64,000 bases of DNA from Siphonodentalium dalli (GCA_032622095.1 CP136061.1:9142447-9206446), one strand, 5' to 3'; shown: positions 10,188-21,705, numbered from the stretch's first letter. The notes: generated by a model from the sequence alone, not told the origin. Translations and numbers: made by a program.

Positions 10188-10745
10188 CTGAAATTATATA
10201 ATACATGTATACACATAAGGATGGTCTACACTGGCCGAAATTATATCTTATACACATAAGGATGGTCTACACTGACTTAAATTATATATTATACACATAA
10301 CGATTGTCTATACTGGCCGAAATTATATATTATACACATAATAATGGTCTACAATGGCTGACATATGGTCTACACATAAGGATGGTCTACACTAGTCGAA
10401 ATTACATAGTATACACATAAAGATGGTCTACAATGGCTGAAATTATATAGGATACACATAAGGATGGTCTAAAATGGCTGAAATTATACAGTATGCACAA
10501 AGTATACTTGTGCATATATACTATAGTTTACAATGGCTGAAATTATCTAGTATACACATAAGGATGGTCTACACTGGCCGAAATAATATCTTATACTCAT
10601 AAGGATGGTCTACGCTAGCCGAAATTATATCTTATACAAATAATGATGGTCTACACTGGCCGAAATGGTATCCTATACACATAAAGATTGTCTACACTGG
10701 CCGAAATAATATCTTATGCACATTATATGGTGTGGTCTACAATGG
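10188..10745. repeat. ~41-bp minisatellite containing copies of an exon-3 acceptor
   Basis: There are about 13 variable units of the type GGATGGTCTACACTGGC(C/T)GAAATTATAT, 40-47 bp long. On the minus strand several units contain ATTTCAGCCA, identical to the exon-3 acceptor and the first exon bases at 10184-10190. The array joins the 48-bp array without a gap. Confidence 0.85.
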
Positions 10746-10753
10746 CTGAATGG

Positions 10754-11713
10754 CTGGAGTTATATAGTACTAGGAGGGTTACCCAGCGTTACCCAGGTTA
10801 AATGGAGTTATATAGTACTAGGAGGGTTACCTAGCGTTACCCAGGTTAAATGGAGTTATATAGTACTAGGAGGGTTACCCAGCGTTACCCAGGTTAAATG
10901 GAGTTATATAGTACTAGGAGGGTTACCCAGCGTTACCCAGGTTAAATTGAGTTATATAGTACTAGGAGGGTTACCCAGCGTTACCCAGGTTAAATGGAGT
11001 TATATAGTACTAGGAGTGTTACCCAGCGTTGCCCAGGTTAAATGGAGTTATATAGTACTAGGAGGGTTACCCAGCGTTGCCCAGGTTAAATGGAGTTATA
11101 TAGTACTAGGAGGGTTACCCAGCGTTACCCAGGTTAAATGGAGTTATATAGTACTAGGAGGGTTACCCAGCGTTACCCAGGTTAAATGGAGTTATATAGT
11201 ACTAGGAGGGTTACCCAGCGTTACCCAGGTTAAATGGAGTTATATAGTACTAGGAGGGTTACCCAGCGTTACCCAGGTTAAATGGAGTTATATAGTACTA
11301 GGAGGGTTACCCAGCGTTACCCAGGTTAAATGGAGTTATATAGTACTAGGAGGGTTACCCAGCGTTACCCAGGTTAAATGGAGTTATATAGTACTAGGAG
11401 GGTTACCCAGCGTCACCCAGGTTAAATGGAGTTATATAGTACTAGGAGGGTTACCCAGCGTTGCCCAGGTTAAATGGAGTTATATAGTACTAGGAGGGTT
11501 ACCCAGCGTTGCCCAGGTTAAATGGAGTTATATAGTACTAGGAGGGTTACCCAGCGTTACCCAGGTTAAATGGAGTTATATAGTACTAGGAGGGTTACCC
11601 AGCGTTACCCAGGTTAAATGGAGTTATATAGTACTAGGGGGGTTACCCAGCGTTTCCCAGGTTAAATGGAGTTATATAGTACTAGGAGGGTTACCCAGCG
11701 TTACCCAGGTTAA
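10754..11713. repeat. 48-bp minisatellite, about 20 near-identical copies
   Basis: The unit is TGGAGTTATATAGTACTAGG + AGGGTTACCCAGCGTTACCC + AGGTTAAA. Because 48 is a multiple of three and no frame-1 stop occurs, it gives a spurious 16-residue periodic open frame on the plus strand. Units differ by only one or two bases (such as ACCC/GCCC), so the expansion is recent. Confidence 0.95.
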
Positions 11714-13070
11714 AGTGATGTGAAACCATCTGGATGCTGTGGATATTTGTTGGGAATAGAGAATACTCTTGTTCAAAGTGTTACACGGATTCTGATAAAT
11801 TGTATATTCAAATAGCATCACAAAACATGATTCTAACCCTCGGAGCAAACGTCGCACTACCGACGACTCGAATTCAATAATTTGAATTCGATTGACAAAA
11901 GTGCGACGTATGTATCAATAAATGCAAGTAGACACACTACTGACGAAGAATGCGTGTGGGCAACACGAATCTAAATGATGATGCCTCTGAGATCCGTGTT
12001 TGAAACAAACGTCGCATCTCCCGGAATCATGTGGTTTCGAGTTGATTAGTATCACGCATTAAACAAAACTCATTATGTGAATGTCCTGATTCCCATCCAT
12101 ATATAAATATGACAGTCGATAAAATATAATTGTTCAAGTAACTTAATTGGGTCACCATTTGACGATATTGTGAAATTTGAACACCAAAAACTCATTCAAA
12201 CGATATGGAGATGGCCTGGGTGACTATATATAACTTATATGTGGATATCGGCGAATAGCAATCTTATCAACGATAGTGCATATCCTCTCGCCATCCGTGA
12301 CCCAAACGACACCAAAATGTGATTTAATCAATGTATCATGATAGAAGAATTTGGTGGAAATTAGTGCTAAATATATTTGTATCAGCTTTGCCATCCTCAT
12401 GCATGACTTTAACGGCGCCACTTTTGACACATTTAAACCACGTCCATTAGACTCATGGATGCATGATATATTTGATAAATCTCTCACCCAAATGTCAGCA
12501 ATTTTGCGTCTTTAAATCACACGATTATATTCCTCGTATCATTGAGAAGAATAATATATCAATTTGGTGGAAATCTGCCGCTTAAAATAGTTTATTGAAT
12601 CAATTGTTGATGCCCCCTGCAGCGCTGACTCTAACTGCGCCATATCGCGGAGGTAATTATGTATGCGTTTGGCGGAAATCGGCGACAAAACTATTTCACC
12701 ATATTTTTGCCGCCCTTCCCCCTTTTCTTCCTATGACACAAACAGCGTCACTTTAGAAACTTTTAACCCGCACCATTATCTTTCAAAGTTACCCCTCTTA
12801 TACCGCCTTGGTGCTATCTCGATTGTACCACGTGAAGTTGTATATACAGACAGACAGAAAGACAGGCTAAATCATCCGGCGTATATCGGAATAGGACATA
12901 ACATTATATATATCTCCAATATTTCTCAGGTGCACTATCTGAACAAGTTGGCATACCAAAAAGTACAATAAACTGAACATTGATTTGTTTGTGTTGTTTG
13001 AAAGTTGAATACCAGGTTTGTTAACATTAATAAATGTATAATTTTGCTTTGTAAATCATTTTTCATGGGA
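11714..13070. other. Intronic stretch with diffuse repeats
   Basis: A loose motif TTTGG(T/C)GGAAATC(G/T)G recurs near 12350, 12560 and 12670. Two (GACA)n-like tracts sit near 12850. This may be the relic of a retroelement 3' end. No exon is supported. Confidence 0.4.
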
Positions 13071-13074
13071 GATA

Positions 13075-13800
13075 TTAACACCACATCCCCGTTCCCATTG
13101 TACATCCGCCTCTGTGCGTGTGAGAGATTAGCACCACATCAGTTAGTTTAAACATATTTTATTTTAACCAATATAATGTACAAAGTTCACGGTATGATGA
13201 TGAAAGATATTGATGGTTATAATGGGAGTTGGCTGTAAGCATAAGTGCTTATCTTAAGCCATCTCCTACACGTATGAAATATTAAATGGTGACCGTTTCA
13301 TACAGACAAAAATAGAATGTACATTTCGATGTATATAAATGTATACAGCTCAATGGAATTATTGTTGTTATTGTTAATTATAATGTGCCTGATACTCCCC
13401 CCAACCCTTCAATCGTAGCAGGTTTTGGCATGGTACTTTGGGATCGATATTATACTTAATAACTTAACCACATCAGTTGATAAAACTTGTGCCCCCGTTC
13501 CCATTTTACGACCGCCCCTGCCCACGGGAGAGATTAGCAACACATCAGTTGATATAACTTGTGCCACCGTTCCCATTTTACAACCGCCTCTGCTCACGGG
13601 AGAGGTGGGCAAATCATACGTTGATTATAACTTGTGCCCCCATTTCCATTGTACAACAGCCTCTGTTCACGTATCAGCGACACATAAGTTGATATAACGT
13701 GTGTCCCCGTTCCCATTGTACATCCGCCCCTGTTCACTGGAGAGATTAGCAACACATCAGTTGATATAACTTGTGCTCCCGTTCCCGTCTGACACCCGCC
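13075..13800. repeat. ~70-80-bp degenerate tandem repeat
   Basis: GTTGATATAACTTGTG is followed by CCCCGTTCCCATT, then CCGCC(C/T)CTG..CACGGGAGAG, then TAGCAACACATCA. It recurs near 13080, 13470, 13548, 13620, 13690 and 13755. Neighbouring open frames on both strands come from the repeat. Confidence 0.8.
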
Positions 13801-14779
13801 ATTTGTGTTTATTTGTTTGACATATCTATATTTGTATTGTTTAGTAAGATATGAAACAACAACTTGGAATGAGGTTATTGTTCTATACGATTGCAATGTA
13901 TGCAAACTTTTTGAGATCGTTATCCTCGAGAGACTCCGATGTAGCAATATATTCAAGCACTTCCCAACATCTTTACAGAACGGATTTCAGAGGGGCGTGG
14001 GTTGCGCAATGGACCACATTCGAGCTTTAAGAAGCATCTGCGGATGCATAAAGCAACGGTCTCGGGTATATGCAGCGTTCTTTGATTCAAAGAAAGCTTT
14101 CGTTCGCGTATTGCATGACGGGCTCATCTAATCATCTATATAAAGTGTCTCAAAAAAGTGTAACGTGTGCTATGCTCAAAGTCATTTCAAGCATGTACTC
14201 AAATATACAGAGCAATGTTCTCTGTAATGGGGTAACATCAGGAGCCTTCACTTTTGAGCAAGGAACAAGGCAACTTAGGCAAGGAGGTGTTATGTCGCCC
14301 TTTTCAGCGTATTGGTGAACTTGTGACATCCCTGTCAGATTCGCGGGATGGGCGTTCACATTAGCTCTATTTCATGTTCATCACCTATATGACGGCCGAT
14401 CACATAACTATTCTTGCACTCACAGACGGGGGTCTTCGTAGACTCCTCAAAGTATGTCACCTGTATAGGTTAAAGTGGCGCTTCACAATAAAAAAGCAAA
14501 GTTGATGTATTTGGCACCTCCCAAAACCGGCGTCACACTGAAGATAGACATTGGGAGCTTGGACCCAGCATAGGGTCTCTCTGGGTATAATTCAGAGCTC
14601 GACTGGTCAACAGAACCTAAAAGTTGAGAAGGCTACTGATATGTTTCGCAATTGCTTCTTTTCGGCTTGTTAAGCTTATCGTTATTCCGAAAGCTTTCTA
14701 TGGTTGCTAATCATGGTGGGGTTTGTCACATACGCATGCAGTATACGACGTTAGAATGCGCTTACCGCATGTGTATTAA

Positions 14780-15170
14780 CCCTTTACCCAACAAACCGGC
14801 CACAACCGGCCAAATAAAGCTTCAACAGCCTAAAATATCTTCGGTCTGTCTCAATAGAACCATACAAATATGGATATCATTGGAACCGGCTCCTTGACCA
14901 CATTGTGATAGTTACAGTTATGCCCTGTGCCAATGCATTCTCTTATATATGCGAGTCGACCATAGGTCGCCTCGCATATATAAGAGAATGCATTGGCCTA
15001 AAAAAATCTTTTTTTAACACTTTTTACCATTTTTTCTTACATTCTTTAACAATTTTATAATTTTTAATGTGTTAAGCCAATGCATTCTCTTATATATGCG
15101 AGGCGACCTATGGTCGACTCGCATATATAAGAGAATGCATTGGCACAGGGCCCTTCTGTTGGGTAAAGGG
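14780..15170. mobile_element. TTAA-flanked piggyBac-like MITE with nested hairpins
   Basis: The 391-bp element has 14-bp perfect inverted ends CCCTTTACCCAACA and TTAA on both sides (14776-14779, 15171-15174). Each half holds a ~67-bp near-perfect palindrome (about 14930-14996 and 15076-15142) built from ATGCATTCTCTTATATATGC and its complement. The right palindrome is the exact reverse complement of the left. The element sits inside the degraded non-LTR element, so it inserted later. Confidence 0.88.
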
Positions 15171-15945
15171 TTAATAATTTACAGCGCATTCCGACACGCA
15201 GTACTGTAATAGATTATTATCCTTATCACTACTCGGACTTCTCCCTATTGAGTACGAAATTCAGCGGAGAACACTATTGTTTCTTGGAACACTGGTTAAC
15301 TTGTCACGGAATCACAGAGCAGCTCTCGATGTATTCCTATTCAGTTATCCTGGTAATCGAATCTGCGATCGCCCGATGACAGGATTTCTGAAAGATATCT
15401 CTGATATTCTCCATATAGATTCAACATATACCATTATCTTCCATCTTTGACGGAAACGGGTTTCTTCCCCATTCAGTCTACTTGGAAGATTGTCTTTATG
15501 CTCATTATTGCTCAATACCCACACGAAGTGAGTCAGAGCGATAAAGGAGACGATTCTCTATCATTTCTCTTTAAGGTAAAACCAGACATTCAGCAACTGT
15601 GGAAACTTTGGCAGCTTCCCCGAGAAGAACCTGAGTATTTTCCAATCTGTATCAAGATGGCCAATATTTTGACCAAAACTACTTATCACAATGACTCTCA
15701 ATGCAGTCGCTGAAAACAAACATACTAAAATCTCTTGTTTCATATGTATCTGGAGTTTACATCTGAGTTTGCACAGATGGTACGAAGCACATTTTGATAT
15801 TCGCTGATTGACATATTTGGAATTGAAACTTTTATCTTTCTTGACAACGTGAATACCGATACATTCCTTGCACATATACAGCTTTGGCATGTGTATCCCT
15901 GTATCCCAATGCAAATTGAACTGTTGTGTGATGAATATTATACAG

Positions 15946-16090
15946 TTGTCGCCCGCGATTGAGTGAGACACGGGGATTTGTCGCCCGCTCGAGACATGGA
16001 ATGTCACCCGAGGGTCGCTAGTCCCGATGGTGACATTCCAGGTCGAGAGCGGCGACAAATCCCCGTGTCTCACGAAAACAAGGGTGACAA
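15946..16090. mobile_element. 145-bp palindromic MITE inside the non-LTR relic
   Basis: The ends are TTGTCGCCC and GGGTGACAA. An inner inverted repeat, GTGAGACACGGGGATTTGTC, is near-perfectly mirrored at about 16041-16072, and GGAATGTCACC at the centre is mirrored by GGTGACATTCC. CAG flanks both ends (3 bp; ACAGTT also recurs within one base), a possible target duplication. Confidence 0.7.
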
Positions 16091-16280
16091 CAGTTACCGT
16101 TTTGTTATCTGCCAAAGGAGTACACACGAACCTTCTCAATGGCAGTCCTAAGTGCGCGCGTATATTCTCCTTAATCCAGTTCGAAGAGTTAATTTTATGT
16201 TGGAATCAACGCTTTTTAGAAAATAAAACATACATATTTTGGATCATCCCCATCATTTGCGCATCTATTGTCCGGTCAGT

Positions 16281-18126
16281 TTGCTAGTCGCGTGGTGAGA
16301 ATCGGTTCACGGAAAGATGAGTAAAGCGATTTTGAAGTAGTGTAGCCATGCGGCGAAATGTTCGGTTTCGTTTTATATGAGCGTAAAGATGCAGGCTGAC
16401 GAGAACGCTAAATTGTGAAACTAACACGTTGTAGTGGTGCAAAAAGAAATTGACAACTGTTATAGACTGTTACGCAACATAAGTTTGTCCTTGTGAAGTC
16501 GGGGGAATGTATAAACGAAAGTAAATTGTCAATTGATAAACAGTAAAGAGTGGCTATTTGATCTTTAGAGCTCAGTACAGAAACGTTTGTGTGCATAATA
16601 AATACTGCTTAATAAGGTTTATCTATTTGTTCCACGGTATTTATTATTGATATAAAAAGGTCCAATAGGAACATTACACCTTATAACGGATTTATATCCG
16701 TGAAAACACCATATATACTTAGCGTGCTTTAATTGCAAATTAAAAACAACAATGATGCAAATTAGCAAACTCTACAGTTCGCTGTTGTTACGAAACAGTG
16801 GGGTTTATAAAATGCGCGTTTTCGGAAATTATTAGAGAGCTGTGAGAGAATCTGTACGTTGAGTTCATCGTAGTTCTATGTTTACTGGTAATCGCTGAGC
16901 GGTCAACATTTCTCGAAATGTTACCCTCGAGGGTAACAAGTGATTTGCGGCCCGCCATGTGACACGCACCCTCAGCCAATCAGAAGAGAGGGAAATGGGA
17001 TGAAGGATAACAACATCTTTTCAAGCGATGTGCGCGGTTTATTTTCATCCTATGTTCTGATTAAGTTTTTTGATGAAAATATCTGTATCGTATATATCAG
17101 ATACCTCATTAACATATATAGAATGTCGGAAGAAACCCATATTGATTTGGTGCTTGCATCGGCGCAGAGGTTAGCCTCGATTATGACGAGAAACAACTAT
17201 TGGAACCATGCGTCAGCTTCATTTGCGATTTATGTGCGGTTTGAATAGTACATATATATGTCTTAAACATCTTGTCTTGCAGTATACTTTTGTCGCAGTA
17301 TATTTATAGTGCTTTGGAATGGTGACTGGAAAGTCATCAGTTCTCCCGATATTTTGATTACCACTTAAGGAATTAGATCGGTCTGTCCGCACTTTGATGG
17401 ACGGGCTTACCAAAGTTACTTAACAACTACCGACTTCAAATGCGCCTTCTCAAGTTCTATATATTGTACAATAATGGTCTTTATATTTGGAGGAATAATA
17501 TATCTTGCCAGCAAATTATGATATGTGCAGCTACGCGATAATACTATGTTGAAACCGAACTCAGAAAACCTTCTCTGCGGACTCATTTAAAGGACGATCC
17601 ATTCGCAATACGAACAAGGAAGCATTCCATAACCATTGGTGAATCTCTGTTGCATAATATATATTGACTGACACGTCAATAGTTTCCAATATCATATATA
17701 TCCAATAAATCTGAAACATCCGTGGTACTGTGAGTGTTCGCGATAAATGTAGCATATTTGGGATACAGACATATCATTTGTGTGATGAACATAAAGTTGA
17801 CACAGAAAAACATTTTATCATGAAATGCATGTAGTGCGTACGCTGACTTTAGAAAAGACTTGTTTAATATTGCTAAAATTATAACATAGATTTCATAAAC
17901 ATGAGTGATGGTGATAAGTTCATCTTCATAATGAAAAACAAGGACAAATAAATAATCAATTCCGCGTGCAACATGATCCGGTTATTCTTTCTAAGAAAAC
18001 AGAATGGCAATATGGGGAAATAAACGTTGAAAGTATTAATTTATAATACTAAGGATTATTTATCGTACATATTCCTGTTACATGTGTTTTATTTTAATGA
18101 GTAAATTTTCATGTATTATAAAGTTA
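16281..18126. other. Intronic stretch without recognisable gene
   Basis: No Kazal-like exon or transposon ORF is seen. A perfect 18-bp palindrome, GTTACCCTCGAGGGTAAC, lies at 16920-16937. The short open frames here have no supporting features. Confidence 0.5.
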
Positions 18127-18263
18127 TTATACAATGTTGTGTACAGTATGTGTTTTTCTTGTACGAGTCCAGGTTGTGGTGAAAAGTGTCGAGTCCAATA
18201 TGACTTTTCACCACAACCTGGACGAGTACATGAAAAACTCATACTGTACACAACATTGTATAA
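18127..18263. repeat. 137-bp palindrome, copy 1
   Basis: The arms run from TTATACAATGTTGTGTACAG to its complement. The core has GAGTCCAGGTTGTGGTGAAA mirrored, with GTGTCGAGTCCAATATGAC at the centre. It is predicted to form a strong hairpin. The following ~200 bp are repeated after copy 2. Confidence 0.85.
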
Positions 18264-18470
18264 TGACATTTTTATTATCCATCTGTACGTTTATCCAAAT
18301 TTTGGGAATAAAACTTTTGTGGTTATTTTTGGTATTTGTCGGCACTTAATTCTCTATAAAAGCCTGTATATTGATCATCAAAAAGCATGATTTGGAAAAG
18401 TAAACACGGAAGTGAGAAACAAAAAGTCAATGCGGAAATGAAACGTCTGCTATAGGAATCACGGAACTAA
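18264..18470. repeat. ~200-bp segment repeated at 19158-19350
   Basis: The sequence after palindrome 1 (TTATCCAAATTTTGGGAATA ... TTTGGAAAAGTAAACACGGA) recurs after palindrome 2 with scattered differences. Palindrome plus tail therefore form one dispersed element present twice about 860-890 bp apart. Confidence 0.85.
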
Positions 18471-18984
18471 ATGGTTTCCCATAGGCGATAGTGTTAACGT
18501 TTCAGCCAAATTCACTGAATTGGTAGATTGACACCAGTTGATCATGAAAATGCAAGAAAAATCATAGGTCATGTGTTTACTTTTTAAAATAAATCCTCAA
18601 GGGTACGACAGGGCTATCCCACAGCCAAATTTGATCTGGAAAAACCCAGAACTACAGCAGCTAGTTAAATAAATTTCCCTCTCACAAATATCCATTCCAC
18701 CATTCATTCGCCAGTTTAAGTTATTCAGATATTATGTACGAATCAAATAAACGCGATGTCATCCTTTGATAACTTGTCGCATGTATCAGGTGAAGGTCAT
18801 TCTTCAGTTACCTTCACCTTTAACATTCCACGGTGTACTCGCTCCCCGACTCTAGAACACATTTAGCTCCCTGATTCCTAAAATCATCCAGTGTTGCGCG
18901 CGCATCACAATTTCACCGATTCATTTCGCAATAGAGTTAATTCGTGACGTCGCGGAGTCCCAATTATATAAAGTTAATATTGAC

Positions 18985-19150
18985 GTTGTGTACAGTATGT
19001 GTTTTTCTTGTACGAGTCCAGGTTGTGGTGAAAAGTCATATTGGACGAGACACGCCAAGTCATATTGGACGAGACACGCCAGTGTCGAGTCCAATATGAC
19101 TTTTCACCACAACCTGGACCAGTATAAGAAAAACTCATACTGTACACAAC
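18985..19150. repeat. Palindrome, copy 2, with an internal duplicated 26-bp spacer
   Basis: The arms match copy 1 (GTTGTGTACAGTATGTGTTT and its complement). The centre contains AAGTCATATTGGACGAGACACG-like units twice in a row, so the loop has expanded relative to copy 1. Confidence 0.8.
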
Positions 19151-19475
19151 ATTGTATAATGACATTTTTATTATCAATCTGTATGTTTATCCAAATTGTG
19201 GGAATAAAACTTTTGTGGTCATTTTTGGTATTTGTCGGCACTGAATTCTCGATAAAAGCCTGTATTTGGATCATCAGAAAGAATGATTTGGAAAAGTAAA
19301 CACGGAAGTGAGAAAAAAATTCAATGCGGAAGTGAAACGTCTGATAAAATCCACCAGTGTTGCGCGCGCATCACAATTTCACCGATTCATTTCACAATAG
19401 AGTTAATTCGTGACATCACGGAGTCCAATAAAAAAGTGATATTGTACAGTCGGGAGTCCAATATGACTTTCGGGA

Positions 19476-19686
19476 GTCCAATATGACTTTTTCCAGGACT
19501 ATCACATGGCGGCTTTGCCCAATCGGAAATGGTGTTAGTTAAGGGATGAATAATAATAACTGTTATTTGCATCTGCCTCCATTGGTGTATTGCAGTAAAT
19601 CATCTTATTATCCATCCCTTAACTAACACCATTTCCGATTGGGCAAAAGCCGCCACGTGATAATCCTGGAGAAAGTCATATTGGAC
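19476..19686. mobile_element. Palindromic MITE with ~80-bp arms
   Basis: The arms begin GTCCAATATGACTTT and continue through GGCGGCTTTGCCCAATCGG and GTGTTAGTTAAGGGATG. They are inverted about a ~45-bp loop. The outer 15 bp are the same word found at the centre of the 18.1-kb and 19.0-kb palindromes. Confidence 0.8.
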
Positions 19687-20184
19687 CAAATCCGATCAGA
19701 CGCTCCCCTTACCATCAAGATACAACAACAACATTTCTTCTAAATACGCTTTAGTTATCAGAATCGATTTATTGCAACAAAATAATGCTAACCACTGTCA
19801 ACTATGGTATCAAATTTCCCAAAACTGGTTATTTATCAACATTTTGTTGAACAAAATATGGCCATATTATCACTAAAGTATCACTAAATTTGACCGTATT
19901 AAACACTTGATTTTAGAGTTATCCATCTTCATCCGCAATTCTGACCGAGACCATCCGTTTGACCACGTGTTTCTGGGCCACATATTATTAGACATTTCGA
20001 GATATAACAAACGTAAAAAATCGATATCTGATCACTCTGAGCTTTGATGGATGAGTTCCTCCACTCGAATCAAATATTTTTTACCCTCGAAGCCAAAGAA
20101 ATAGTAATTTAGGAGCGTCTGATCGGATTGAGTATCTTTAAATACTAAATCTACATCATTTGAAATAATTTTTAAGCCAGTGGA

Positions 20185-20620
20185 TTCATTGGGAAGCGAG
20201 AGTAATTATTATGTACATGTAATGCATTATTTTATCATTGGAAAGCCAGAGCCATTATTATGTATAATTTTTCATTGGCAAGCGAGAGCCATTATTACGT
20301 ACATGTAATGCATTATTTTTTCATTGGGAAGCGAGTCATTATTATGTACATGAATAATTCATTATTTTTTCATTGGAAAGCGAGAGCCATTATTACGTAC
20401 ATGTAATGCATTATTTTTTCATTGGAAAGCGAGAGTCATTATTATGTACATGCTATGCATTATTTTCTGGGAAGCCAGAGCCATTATTATGTACATGTAA
20501 TACATTATTTTCTGGGAAGCCAGAGTAATTGTTATGTACATCTAATGCATTTTTATTTCATTGGGAAGCCAGAGCCATTATTATGTACATGTAATGCATT
20601 ATTTTCTGGGGAAATCGTTT
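20185..20620. repeat. ~48-bp minisatellite, about nine copies
   Basis: The units contain GAAAGCGAGAGCCATTATTA, TGTACATGTAATGCATTATT and TTTCATTGG. The number of T residues and the presence of ATTG vary between units. Confidence 0.9.
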
Positions 20621-20880
20621 TTCAATTTGGATGATTTCCTCCCAAACGACACTCTCTGTGTTTCAAGATAACCGTCATTGTTCATAAACACATCAATATA
20701 TATATTTGAACTAATAGAAGAGTGATTGTAGCATATGCCCGTATTAGTGTCAGTGTTTTATGTTATAATTGCTGAACTACTGACGAAGTAATTTAGTATT
20801 TAGAGATAAATAATAAACTAAAATTCCCCGTTAACTTTCGGTGCAGACAAACTAACAAAGTATTTAGCCGATTTACTTAC

Positions 20881-20925
20881 AACACTCTTGTTCCGCATGC
20901 GCCGTAGGTAAACTCGTGAACGCCC
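20881..20925 (-). CDS. Kazal gene, internal exon 2 (45-nt micro-exon closing Kazal domain 1)
   Basis: This very short exon has the acceptor TTTTCCAG (20926-20933) and the donor GTAAGT (20875-20880). It is 45 nt, phase 2 to phase 2. It encodes the domain tail GVHEFTYGAC followed by GTRV. The tail is the same length, from junction to last Cys, as those in exons 4 and 5 (GMTVKYKGRC and KVPVVRYGAC). That shared length, the shared Y-x-G/x-C ending and the matching phases are what make such a small exon credible. The remaining bases join the next exon through a split Phe codon (TT+C). It is too short for ordinary ORF detection. Confidence 0.75.
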
Positions 20926-21365
20926 CTGGAAAATACAATTGTGGCCGTTAATGAGTGTGACAGGGGCTTAATGAGAAACGATATAGTACGCGGATAGAGG
21001 ATATTGATGGTAATATTTTTTTATTTGTTCCGATGCAGGAGTTGGAAAGGTTTAGATATATATCATAAACTCTGGAAAAACTAAACTAATTGAGTTACAT
21101 TTCGCAAACTGTTTGCATAGTTAAATCCCAGAATATTGAACGAAATATTGTTTATTTATTTCCATTTTAATTCAATTCATATAAAATATACGAGAAGCAT
21201 GTTACCTATAGTGAATTCCATTATATCCAAGGGTACGTCACATGTGGTTACTACACTGAATTCCATCATATCCAAAGGGTACGTCACATGTTGTTACTCG
21301 GCAGAGAACCGGAGCAACATCATATTAGTCGGTGGCAAGCAGGAGTTTAGTGAGCCTGTCATTTC
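20926..21365. other. Intron between Kazal exons 1 and 2
   Basis: Contains a two-copy ~50-bp direct repeat (TGAATTCCAT(T/C)ATATCCAA + GGGTACGTCACATG) near 21207-21295. No other feature is supported. Confidence 0.6.
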
Positions 21366-21444
21366 CAGAATGAGGTCCCCAGAGGGCTAGCATCAGCACA
21401 GCGGGCTAGCACCACCAAATTCACCATATGGGGACCTCATTCTG
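21366..21444. mobile_element. Short palindromic element, CAGAATGAGGTC family, copy 1
   Basis: It has inverted ends CAGAATGAGGTCCCCA and TGGGGACCTCATTCTG, with GGGCTAGCA repeated directly inside (79 bp). The CAG start is hAT-like, but no target duplication is visible. Confidence 0.6.
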
Positions 21445-21614
21445 CTATTGGAGACATAGACTCACATTGAAAATCCCAAATGGTGAATATTGTGAACCTC
21501 GATTATGCAATGTGTTGTCTGCCAATTTCGGGATATAGAAAAATTAAACTAAACAAGAAATGTGAAGAAGTTTCCATAGAATAAAGAAACTTTCCAGAGA
21601 AGATGAGGCCTAGG

Positions 21615-21705
21615 CAGAATGACGTCACCAGAGTGTGAATTTAGTGATGCTAGCCCGATATGTGGGAGCGCATCACTAAATTCACCCTCTGGCGACCTCA
21701 TTCTG
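21615..21705. mobile_element. Short palindromic element, CAGAATGAGGTC family, copy 2
   Basis: It has the inverted ends CAGAATGACGTCACCAGAG and CTCTGGCGACCTCATTCTG, and GTGAATTTAGTGATGC inside is mirrored (91 bp). It shares ends with the element 170 bp to the left. No target duplication is visible. Confidence 0.6.

Larger units (their letters stand above)
13890..16280 (+). pseudogene. Degraded non-LTR retrotransposon ORF2 (RT to C-terminus), interrupted twice
   Basis: Several frames on the plus strand together show non-LTR reverse transcriptase features. Around 13900-14100 there are KLFEIVILERLR, QNGFQRGVGC and AAFFDSKKAF, an RT motif-A region whose Asp is kept. Around 14170-14300 come VISSMYSN, NGVTSGAFT and EQGTRQ. 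The C-terminal region near 15240-15300 has the SLLSIEYE/LLFLGTLVNL type of sequence also seen in the 31-kb copy. The frame is broken by many stops and shifts, by a TTAA MITE (14780-15170) and by a palindrome (15946-16090). The 5' end is truncated and the 3' end is uncertain. It cannot make protein. Confidence 0.7.

Noticed and set aside
10716..11723. 335-codon plus-strand open frame with 16-residue repeats
   Set aside because: It is the reading of a 48-bp minisatellite whose unit is a multiple of three. There is no start context, splice site or non-repeat coding flank, so I list it as a repeat and only flag it.
15561..16139. 192-codon minus-strand frame
   Set aside because: It lies antisense to the degraded non-LTR ORF and runs through a palindromic MITE. 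It has no independent domain.
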